64,000 nucleotides of DNA from NCBI GenBank assembly GCA_950097015.1, contig CATNEN010000002.1, positions 1,054,001-1,118,000 on the forward strand. Reading direction: 5' to 3'. Position numbers and translations under genes: made by a program. The number at the start of each line of letters is the position of its first letter. Position 1 is the stretch's first letter. The notes below the pieces were generated by a model. The model ran no database searches and was not told where the DNA came from. It was given only the letters and a program-made list of their open reading frames with translations. Source of the stretch: Macrostomum hystrix. Lineage: Eukaryota; Platyhelminthes; Macrostomidae. This document shows positions 1 to 12,000 of this stretch, piece after piece.

Positions 1-3000
1 CTGCTGTGCCGAGCGTGACTGAGCCGTCGCGTACAACGGCAAGACGACTGGCGCCAGAGGCTGCGCCAGTTCGGCCGAGAGTTGACGAACCCGTGACTGT
101 CATTATGTTTGTGAAGCCGCCAGATGTTGACAATGAATAGCCGTGATGCCCGGAGCCGCCTGAACTGGAGGCGGCGGCTGCCGCGGCTGCAGCCGACAGT
201 CGCTCGTCAAATCTGTGCACCGTGGCGGTGGCGTCGAACCGACTGGAGGCGGCCCGACTGGAGGTGCCGATGCCGACAGCGCTGCCGCCGGAGCTGCTGA
301 TGGGGCCGCCGCCGACGCCCTGGCTGACACCGCCGCCGCTGGCATGCAGCGTCAGGGCGGTCATCGCCTGGCTCTCCAGGCCGCCCTCGAGCGATTTCTT
401 CTCGACCTGCAGGCCGAATTTGAGAATGATTTTGAGCAATGGAAACATGAATAAACTGGCAATGGACAAATCATAAGTTGCTCATTATTGGTCTTTCTAC
501 TGTTAACGGCAATGCTAAGACAACTAAAATGAGCAATCTACGAGTAGATTAGACAATGACTCAGGCGCACTACTCAGCTCACCAGCATATTTTCGAAGAA
601 GTCAATCAGGGCCAGCACATCATTGCGCAACTGCCAGCCGTACTGAGCTGGGAAGCTCGGCCGCCTAGTGAAATGCTTCAAAGCGCAGGCGTAGACTTTG
701 TCGCGCAGGACGGCCTTAGCAACTGGTTGGAGACGGCCGCTAGCCTGGATCACCACCAGGCCCATCCACAGTAGGCGAAACAGTACTCCAGTGGCGGCTA
801 TGTGCTTTGATACGAATGGCAACGAGCGGGTCAGCATGTTGGCCACTAGGGACACTCGCTCAGTGCTAATGTATTTGAAAGCGGTCAGCTGTTCGCTGAG
901 GAAGCCGACCCAGATCCGATGCGGCTCCACGTCTGGCACAGTCTGGCTGAGCCGATAATCTTCGCAGAACACTAGCGGCGTGGGATCCGGCTTGGTCTTG
1001 GTGAACAGGCCGATGCGGCGTTCGGCGCTCACCTGTCAATTTTTCGGCAACTAAACTTTTGAACTTACTTTGTTCGATAAGACCAGATGGGCAAGATGAC
1101 AGAGTTCATTGTCAACCTATGTACACTCGCTAGCCAGATCCACCCCTCCGCCTCTCTTACCCCTGTGTACACTCGCTAGCCAGATCCACCCCTCCGCCTC
1201 TCTTACCCCTGTGTACACTCGCTAGCCAGATCCACCCCTCCGCCTCTCTTACCCCAGTGTACACTCGCTAGCCAGATCCACCCCTCCGCCTCTCTTACCC
1301 CAGTGTACACTCGCTAGCCAGATCCACCCCTCCGCCTCTCTTACCCCTGTGTACACTCGCTAGCCAGATCCACCCCTCCGCCTCTCTTACCCCTGTGTAC
1401 ACTCGCTAGCCAGATCCACCCCTCCGCCTCTCTTACCCCTGTGTACACTCGCTAGCCAGATCCACCCCTCCGCCTCTCTTACCCCTGTGTACACTCGCTA
1501 GCCAGATCCACCCCTCCGCCTCTCTTACCCCTGTGTACACTCGCTAGCCAGATCCACCCCTCCGCCTCTCTTACCCCTGTGTACACTCGCTAGCCAGATC
1601 CACCCCTCCGCCTCTCTTACCCCCGTGTACACTCGCTAGCCAGATCCACCCCTCCGCCTCTCTTACCCCTGTGTACACTCGCTAGCCAGATCCACCCCTC
1701 CGCCTCTCTTACCCCTGTGTACACTCGCTAGCCAGATCCACCCCTCCGCCTCTCTTACCCCTGTGTACACTCGCTAGCCAGATCCACCCCTCCGCCTCTC
1801 TTACCCCTGTGTACGTGTATAACCGCTAGCAAGATAAACCCTTTCGCCTCACTTACCCCTGTGTACATCCGCTAGCCAAATATATCCTTTCGCCTCCTTA
1901 CCTCTATGTACACCCGCCAGCCAGATATACCCTTTCGATTCTCTTATCCCTACGTACACCTGCTAGCCAGATCCACCCCTCCGCCTCTCTTACCCCTATG
2001 TACACCTGCTAGCCAGATGCACCCCTCCGCCTCTCTTACCCCTATGTACACCTGCTAGCCATATTAACTCTAAATAACCCTTAATAACACCAGCTAATGC
2101 TAGTACACATTTAACAGCTGAGTGAACTGAAGAAGTGGAGTCGGGAATCTAACCCCTCGATCATTAAATCGTGAGTTCGGCTTCTAATCACTAGACTAAA
2201 AAACCTCCTAGCTTTGAATCAATATAGAATTATAAATCTATGGATTACTGACGAACTCATCTGGGAAGCTTATGAACTCACCTGGAAGGCTGAGCAGCAC
2301 TCAGTAAACAGCATTGAGCTGAGCTGCGGTTTAGCAGTAATGACCCACAGCCAGCATGAAACAGCAGCATCCATCACATCTGAGTTGAACTGCCTGAGAC
2401 CCGCCCAGCACAGGTCATGCAGCAGAGGTCGCACGCATTTGTCCGGTGTCTCCGGGTGGACAATCAGGGCGCAAAGGCGGAACAAAGAGCTAGCGTGGTC
2501 CGGACTGCTGTGCAGCTGTTCAGTGAGCAAGCTCTGCAGTTTGGGCAGACCGGCTAGCGAGCGCATGCCGTCAACCGCGCCCAGACATCTGAAAGTAGTT
2601 GAGTTGGGTCTATAGAGTAATCCAAGAACTGATGCTGACGCTTAAGAAATACCGCAATTTCGATATTCTAAAAGTCGTTCTAAAATATTTTAAAAATCGT
2701 TAAAATTTGACATTCTAAGATGATTTCTACATTCTAAATTACGATTCCTACATTCCAGAAGACGATTCCGACATTCTAAAACACGAGTCCGACTTTCTAA
2801 AACACGAATCCTACATTCTAAAACACGATTCCGACATTCTAAAACACGATTCCGACATTCTAAAACACGATTTCGACTTTCTAAATCACGATTCCGACAT
2901 TCTAAAACACGAGTCCGACATTCTAAAACACGAATCCTACATTCTAAAACATGAGTCCGACATTCTAAATTACGATTCCTACATTCTAAAACACGAATCC

Positions 3001-6000
3001 TACATTCTAAAACATGAGTCCGACATTCTAAATTACGATTCCTACATTCCAGAAGACGATTCCGACCGTCTAGAAGACGATTCCGACATTCTAAAACACG
3101 ATTCCGACATTCTAAAACACGATTCCGACGTTCTAAAACACGATTCCGACATTCTAAAACACGATTCTGACTTTATAAAACACGATTCCGACATTCTAAA
3201 ACACGAGTCCGACATTCTAAAACACGAGTCCGACATTCTAAAACACGATTCTGACATTCTAAAACACGATTCCGACTTTCTAAAACACGATTCCGACTTT
3301 CTAAAACACGATTCCGACTTTCTAAAACACGATTCCGACATTCTAAAACACGATTCCGACATTCTAAAACACGATTTCGACTTTCTAAAACACGATTCCG
3401 ACTTTCTAAAACACGATTCCGACTTTCTAAAACACGATTCCGACTTTCTAAAACACGATTCCGACATTCTAAAACACGATTCCGACATTCTAAAACACGA
3501 ATCCTACATTCTAAAACATGAGTCCGACATTCTAAATTACGATTCCTACATTCTAAAACACGAATCCTACATTCTAAAACATGAGTCCGACATTCTAAAT
3601 TACGATTCCTACATTCCAGAAGACGATTCCGACCGTCTAGAAGACGATTCCGACATTCTAAAACACGATTCCAACTTTCTAAAACACGATTCCGACATTC
3701 TAAAACACGATTCCGACATTCTAAAACACGATTCCGACATTCTAAAACACGATTCCGACATTCTAAAACACGATTCTGACTTTATAAAACACGATTCCGA
3801 CATTCTAAAACACGAGTCCGACTTTCTAAAACACGATTCCGACATTCTAAAACACGAATCCTACATTCTAAAACACGATTCCGACATTCTAAAACACGAT
3901 TCCGACTTTCTAAAACACGATTCCGACATTCTAAAATACGATTTCTATATTCTTTAATACAATTTTTATACTTTTAAAATGCTATATAATTCTGAATGTA
4001 AAAGACGATTTTGACATTTCATAAAAATGCTTAAATTTATTTCTAACTAAAGCACGACTACCAAGAAAGTTTAAACTTTTCCCAGCCTTACCTGGCTCTC
4101 AGTTGCAGCACAGCCACGCAGTTACTCATATCACGGCTAATACACCTGGGCAGTTCGGATGTCTCCTGATTTGGTTTAGATTTGGAATATCTGTGATAGC
4201 CAGCTAGAGCAAGGATCTGCTCGGCCGCATAGGACAGGCCACAGTGCTGGCCCCTGATCGCATCGGACACATTCTGATTGTCCAACAGGTACTGAACCAG
4301 GTGCGAGCGAACCAAATCGGGACACCAGGTGGTGGCCTCGCGCATTATATTGCTGCAGTGGCCAACAAAATGCGTCACTCGAGTCTTCCTCTCGCTAAGG
4401 CGGTCGGCAATCACCAAGGTGAATGGAGTGTTGGGCACTGTGTACACCGGAGCAGCTTCGTTAGGATCAACTTCCAAAGACTGGCTGAGCAGTTGGCAGA
4501 TGTCCAGAATGGCCGTGAGCACTTTGCCGCTCCACATAACGTGTGGAAAGTTTTTAATCAGCATGGTCAACTGTTCATCGGCCTGATTGCGAACTTTCTG
4601 CTTGACATGATTGAACATCACTAGCAGGAATTGTGCGTGCGACTCGACTAGGTTGGAAACTGCCACGTGATCCGAGTGACGCTTCAGGTGTTGCAGATAT
4701 TTCAGCCAAATTCGGCGACTCATTGCGGCCAGGCAGTTCCACATGGAGTCTGGGTGATCGGGCAGTTTAATGATGGCTTGTTGCTAAATAATTACAAAAA
4801 GTGCTAATCGCACATCATTTAGTGACACTAGACCCGCAGCCAGCGAGGAGGCAATTCTGCCCATTTCGCTGACTCCTGAGCACACAGGCACACAGATACT
4901 GTACGCAGGCACTCGCTCACACAGGTGTGTATATCTGGCCTGACTTTCTCATCGTCAGGCAGTGTACAATCTCACTGTGCCTTGGAGGTTGGCCCTCAAG
5001 GGCGTAAATCGCACGACAAGCCCCCAAGCCTTCTCTGAATGTGGCCTCGCCGCAGAATCGAGCTCAGGGGCTTTCACACAAGAGGCAAACGCATTAGACC
5101 CGCTCTAAAACTTGACAATTTTCCCATGGGAAATTTAAAATTGAAAGCAATTAGTTGGGAATCCAAGACTAATTAGTTACTTCACCTTGAAAAATTCTAG
5201 ATTTGAAGCTTTTAACTAAGCTCACAGTGACATGAGTGAGGTCGCTAGTTCGAAATTCGAATCCGACATCAAGGAAAACTTTGAATAACTTAGCGAATCG
5301 CTAAATACCCGATTTCAACCGTTTCCAATCGGGCCAGATGTGCAGCCGACAGCACAGCCGCAGCGATGGCGCGCCGCATCTGAAGGCTGCGTACTACGGC
5401 TGTTCAGTCCATGGACTGGGGGACACCACACACACACACCCTTAATTACCTCAATATTTAGGTCACAATATGTTCTAGTGGAGTTAGAAATCGAACCTAA
5501 GACCTCCCGTGAGTCCGTGAGTCCAAAGCTCTAACCGCTAGGCTGAAATGGGCTAACACTTTCTGTTTTAATTGCGAATATGTGCACCATTTCAATTTTA
5601 TTGCTCAACCATGACAAAGAATAACAAACAAGCCCCCAGAAACTCACTGTTCTTCTCTTTGAGAAAGATTTCATCTTCCAGGTAGCGAAACAGGCGCCCG
5701 GGTGCGCCTTCGTGACTGGAGTTTAGAATGCTGCAAACAAAATGCAACGAAAGATTATTAAATACGTACGTAGAGATGTACTTCTATACGCTATTAATGC
5801 CTGTTATAAAAGGGCAATTACTAACCAGAGCAGCTCGAGATTGTAAACAGCTAACAGGTAGGCAACCTGCGGCGGTGTCAAAGGTCTGATGTCGTACTCT
5901 AGCGAGGTCTTACTAGAGTCCAGCAGTAGGATGACCCGCAGACGCTGCTTCAGTTCTTGATCTTCAGTCTGGATTGAGGAATCGAAAGTTAAAATAATAT

Positions 6001-9000
6001 ATTTATTTTTTATGGTCTCTCGTGTGCTGCTTCACAAGAAGTGGACTAGTGTGACGAATATATATAAGACTTTCAGGGATACATACAAAATTCCAAGGAA
6101 ATTAACACAAATGTCATTGATAAAAAAATGGCATTGATAAATATAGAAATGACATTGATTAATATAAAAATGGCATTGATAAATATAAAAATGACATTGA
6201 TAAATAAAAAATGACATTGATAAATATAGAAATGACATTGATAAATATAAAAATGACATTGATAAATATAAAAATGATATTGATAAATAAAAAATGACAT
6301 TGATAAATATAAAAATGACTTTGATAAATATAAAAATGACATTGATAAATATAAAAAGGCCATTGGTAAAAAATGACATTGATAAATATCGAAAATAGGC
6401 ATTGAAAAAATGTTTTAAAAAACGGCATTAAAAAGGGCAATCACACTGAAAAAATGACAAACATATTGCCTGGGCATTAAAGTGCCGATTTAGGACACCA
6501 TTGAGTGAACTACATAAGAATTACAAAACAGATCATGTCACAATAAGCTAAGCAATAGGAGCATACCACATTTGATGGCAGAGGCAAAGCTGTGGGCACA
6601 CGCTCGGAGTTCTGCTTCTCGGCACCGCTGAGCAGCAGGGGACTTTTGACGGCGATCTCCCGGATGCCGCGAAGCCACTCCTTGGACCACTCTGGGTGGG
6701 ATTGAAAGTAAATAAAACGAGGGAAACATTGATAAGGGGAAGTATTAGTCGAATAAAAATATTAAAATATATTCGCCGCGGGATTTTAAAAGCAAAATCT
6801 ACTTACAAAGAACGACACGAACAATTCAGAAACCAATTAAAAAGTGCGCACAGAAACTCACTATCAACAACGGCATTCTCGTGAACAAAATCCAGCAGTA
6901 CACAGTAGAGCCAGAAATCTTTGAACAGCTTTCCCAATCGCATCTTTGGCTCGACCGTTGTGGGCAGTCGGCTGACCAGCTGTAAATTAAGATTACAGAC
7001 GTTTACCTAATGATAGAACTGTCACGCTTTCATATTTTGCTGCTAATTGTTAAAAAAATTGTTGTATTGTGGCTGCTAGTCACTAAACTACATTTGCTGT
7101 TTACTCACTAAATTACACTACCCGTATAAAACGAAATGGTCACAAAAAAGGGCTGTGACCGTTCCACTTGTGACCGTGGTCCGTAACGCTGGTGACCGTT
7201 TAATGTGACCGTTCATGTTCATGAAGATAGGGTCACCAAGTTACCGTTCACTGTGACCATACTTTGTGACCGATTGCAGGGTCACCATGTGACCGTTCAC
7301 TGTGACCATATTTTGTGACCGTTATGTTCAGGGTCACCATGTGACCGTTCACTGTGACCATATTTTGTGACCGTCATGTTCAGGGTCACCATGTGACCGT
7401 TCACTGTGACCATATTTTGTGTGACCATTCTGTGTGTCCGTTGTGTGACTGGCAGTAGCACCAGAAAATAGTAACAAGAAAAAAATCTATACATCTGAAT
7501 ATACTTAATATTTATTATGAATTATATCAAATGTAAAATGCCATGACTTTCTTTATATTGATAAAAAGGCAGTAGTGGCAGTAACAAAAATAGCCAGTAA
7601 AATATAGCTAGTAAAAATTCGCTGTATTTGTATCGGCAAACTGCCCGAGCATCAAATGCCATAACTTTTTATATGTAAATATTGGTATCGATGGTTATAA
7701 GCAATTTTAGGAAACGTATAAAGGTACAAGGTGTAATTAGTTACTGGCACTACCTGCTTTCCAGCCAGCTTTCACTGGACACTTTGCATCACTTGTCTTG
7801 CTATGTTCAGCAACTATTGTTGGCCGTGTCATGCTTCATCATTTTCTGCACACCAAAGCCAGTCCAAGGAAGGCCATAGCCAGTAACTATTAAGAAAAAA
7901 CATAATATTGTCATTAAAACATAATATAATTTGGCATTGTACAATTGTAGTGCATTTCGCACTTAGTTTAGCGATCCGTCACAAAAAAACTGAAAAATAA
8001 TAATGTTCAAATGGCTTAATTTCAGGCTCTACTTCGCCTCCGCTGATGGGTTGCCGGAAGAGTCTTCTTCTTCTTCTTCTTCCACCATTTTATCGCCATC
8101 TGGCGTAGGTGGCACCCTGGGTCTCGGACGTAGGCTCTTCTCCTAATGCTCGCCGCATCCTCGTTCGTGCCGTGCCATGTTTGTTGCTGACAGCCATTTC
8201 TTGCAGTATCGGCATTCCGCTCTCTTCCTCTTATGAATTCTCGCCACCGTTCTTGTCACCTCGTCTACCGTCCTCGGGCTTTTGATTGCCGGCGGGTCCT
8301 CTACGCATTGCCTTCTATGTCTTGCATAATTCGTCTTACTGATCCATCTCTTGCAGTTGTTGCACTCTCTTTTTGTTCCTTCCGTTCTGCCTCCTGAGCA
8401 CCATTGCTCGTGATTTTTCCTTGTTGCTTCCGTTCTGAACTCGTCGTTACACCTTCCGCATTTCATTCTTATTCCCGTGTCGGTTTTGTGCATTCTCTTC
8501 CGGTGGATGGCCAGCCCACCTCTCGATCTACATATCTTTCCGCAGTTTACTTCCCAGCATCTGAAGCCTGTTAGTTCGCTTTCTTCCGTTTGGGGGCTGC
8601 TGGCCTGGTTCCTTTCTTCCAGTTCTATGGTTTCGTTTCCTTCTCTACCTTTGCATCTTAGCCGTTCGATCTTCTCCCATTCGGCGTCTCTCTTTCTGAT
8701 GGTCTCTTTCCACTTGGTTCTGTCGTTCGCGTATTGTCCGACCTTCAATGGGTCGAGTTTGGCTTTCCGAACCAGTTTTCTCCAATACGTAATTATAGTT
8801 GTTCTCCTCTTCTTCGGTCTTTTCGCCTTTTCTAACCTTTTATTCCATCCCATTACGCAGATCTTTGTGAGGCTGGTGTTCGGTAGTCTAAGAACGTGTC
8901 CCATTCGTCTCCAGTGCGCGATCTCGATTTTTCTCTGGATACATTTGACTCCCATTGATCTTCTTACGTCCCACATGTTCATTTGTTTCTCTTCCATTTC

Positions 9001-12000
9001 TCGTAGTGGTTCTTTCGTTTTGCTGCTCCATATATAGCGGTAGAATTTGTCCATTGTTCTTTGCAGTTGGTCAATTTCCCCTTTCTTGAACGGTCTTGCT
9101 CCTGCATTAAACGTCATCGTACTTTCTACGCATGCTTCGACTACTCTCGCCTGGGTTCTTTTGGTCAGTCTCGTTCTCCTGAGTCTTTTCTTGACTTTAG
9201 TCCACGCGCTTGTTGCTCTCTGCAGTCTTTGGTGGGTGTCTTCTTTCTTACCTAGCCACGTTCCTAGCATTCGGATCTTATTGCTTTCTTCTGTTCCTAA
9301 CGTTGCTGTTTCTTCCTTCGCATCATTTGTTCTTTCCTCTAGCCATCCCATGACCTTCTTTACCGTCGCTGTTCCTTCCTTGATCTCTTTTTTCTCGCCT
9401 ATCACCGTGGTGTCGTCCGCGAACAGTGAGCAAGTGATCCGTGTTGTGACTGTTTCCTCCGTGAATTTGTAGTTCCTCTGTGGGGGCAGGTCATTGCCTG
9501 GTAGGTACGCCCATTCAATACCTACTTCTAAGCCCTTGTTTGTCGCTGCCGCTTTCCTTTCTATCTCAGCTTCTCGCATGACCGCCTGGTGGTAGATATT
9601 AAAGAGCACCGGTGAGGTCGCGCATCCTTCGCGTAGTCCTCTCTGGGGGAAGAATGTCTGGCTGTCCTCATCCTCTGTGTGCACCTTATAGGCGGTGTAC
9701 TCGTGCAGGTCTCTGAGTTTATCAATCATCTTCTTTGGCATCTCGTAGTGCGCTAACAGCTTCCACAGTGCGGGTTTATTCACTCGTGGGTAGGCTTTTT
9801 TTAGGTCTAGTAGCTTTATCGTGGTTTCGTCGTTGTCTTCGTCGCTCTCGTTGTTCTCATTGTTGTTCGCGTTTTCTTCCCTGTCTGCACGTATTTCCTT
9901 CATCAGTGTCGCGTCTTCTTGTAATCTCAGGATGATCTGGGTGGCGTCCATTGTCGATCTGTTGCGTCTGAAACCGGCTTGGTTATCATCTAGGCATTCG
10001 GTTTCTTCTGCCCATTTGTTTATGCGAGTCGCGATGATTCTCGCCAGTATCCTGCTTGTCATTGGTAGTAGACATACTCCTCGGTAATTGTTCAGGTCTT
10101 TTTTGTCGCCTTTCTTATGTAAGGGGATGATCAGTCCTAGTTTCTGACTTTCCTTCCACTCCTTGGCTGGTTCTTCCCAGAGTCTCGTAATCTCGGTGAA
10201 ACATTTCTCCCTTACGGTTGTGTTCGCAGTCTTGATGTAAATCAGTCTGACGTCGTCTTCTCCCGGTGCACCGTTCTTCATCTTGTTTATCTCTCTCTCG
10301 AATTCAGTTCTAGTGATGGGTTCGACCAGGGATTCGTTTGCCGTTCTTTGGACTTTTTTGGGTACTTGAAGCTTAGCGAACGTGTCAATCCTGGCCAACA
10401 TAGTTGTTGGGTCATTCTCGAAACGGTCTTTCTGCACTTGTTCGAGATGTTCTTTGAAATCGTTTGCGCTGAACAGGTTCTTTCCTCTGCTCTGGTTCCT
10501 GTTACCCATCTCCGCTGCACCCATCTCTCTTAGGTTTTCATACATCCCTGCAACGTTTCCTTTCTCACAGTTCTCTTTACACTTTTCGGCTAGTGTGTTA
10601 CACCAGACCTCTTCCCATTGCGTGAGCCATTCGTTTTTCTTTTTCCTCGTCTCTCGGAGTACTTGCTTTTTTGTTTCTAGTTTCACTCTGTCTTCTTCGT
10701 TCTGCGTTTCCTGCCACTCACGATTTGCTTCGTTCCTTTCTCTTAGGGCGTTTTTGATACCGATATTAAGTTCCTTCAGTGCTTCTTCCTTCCCGGCCAT
10801 CCAAGGGTTAGTCTGTCTTTTCTTGATGCCGCATACTGCTTCCGCCTTCTTCACCAGGTTTCTTTCCACTTCTTCCCATTGGTTATTTCCTGTTTCCTGG
10901 GACGTTTCTTTTGCGAATTTTTCTCGAACTTCCTCTTCTCTGAGTTTTTCCCACTCGATCCTCTTTCTCTTCTGTTTCTTGATCGCTGTTATTTTGTTCT
11001 TCTTTGCGATCTTCCTGATTTGTTTTGCCAGGTTCGGGTGTGCCCACAAGACCTTCGGTAAGTGATCCGACAGCCTCGGGCTGTGGTCCGTGTACACTTT
11101 TCTTACGGTCTTGTGCCGTTGGTCTTTCCTTACAATGAAACCGTCTAGCTCGTACCATCTCTTCGTTCTCGGGTTCTTCCAGGTGCCTCCTTTCTTTTGT
11201 TTGAAAAAAGAACTTGTCCACACCAAGTTCCATTCTTCCATCCATAGCATTAGTTCCAAGCCTTGGTCGTTCGCTGTTCGTGTGCTACATTTTCCGATGC
11301 AGGTGAACGGGGTTCCAGACCTCGGGTTCATTCCTGTGTTGTTACTTCCAACTGATGCGTTAAAGTCACCTCCGATGAAAATGGCTTTCTTCTGTCCCGC
11401 CGTGGTCAAGATTCTTTCGAGTTCGCTTCTTACCTCTATGATTGTGCTGTCGTATCCTTCGACACCTTTGACTGGTTGGTAAACCGACACCAGGATGCAG
11501 TCGCCTAGTTCTATTGCTAGGCTTCTTTCTTGTGGTTGCATCTTTCTCCCTTCTTTCAGCCACAGTAGCCATGCCGGTTCAGAGAGTAGGATGCCTACCC
11601 TTCCGGAATGGATTAGGTGGCTTGTCCCTTCAACTGTTTTGTATTCCCGGATTCCTGTTTGTGTCACTTGGGTTTCCGTGATTAAGGTGATTTGCCATTT
11701 GCTGGCTGCCTTCACGATCTCGCCAAACCTTGCCGAACCGATGTTGGCCCGCTGTACGTTCCAGGTTGCTATCTTTATTCTTAATTCTTTCCAGTCCGAT
11801 TCTGCCTCTTCCGTCTTCTGCTTTATTCGTTTCTCTTTTCTTTTCCTTCTTCTTAGCGTTCTTCTCCTGTTTCTTGTTTTCCTCTGGTCCGCGTTCCTGG
11901 GTCCTGGGTTTTTCTCAATGGTGCTCAGGTGCAACTTAATTCCTGCTTCAATCGATCTCTGCGAGTCCCCTTCTTGTTTCATATTCTTGTTATTTTCTCT

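Noticed and set aside
103-476. Short Ala/Pro- and Gly-rich ORFs at the left edge
   Set aside because: Other frames of the Gly/Ser/Ala-rich PI4KA exon 18.
3042-3845. Long minus-strand ORFs of Ser/Cys/Phe heptapeptides
   Set aside because: They arise because the 21-bp intronic unit is a multiple of three and lacks stops; the region lies inside a PI4KA intron.
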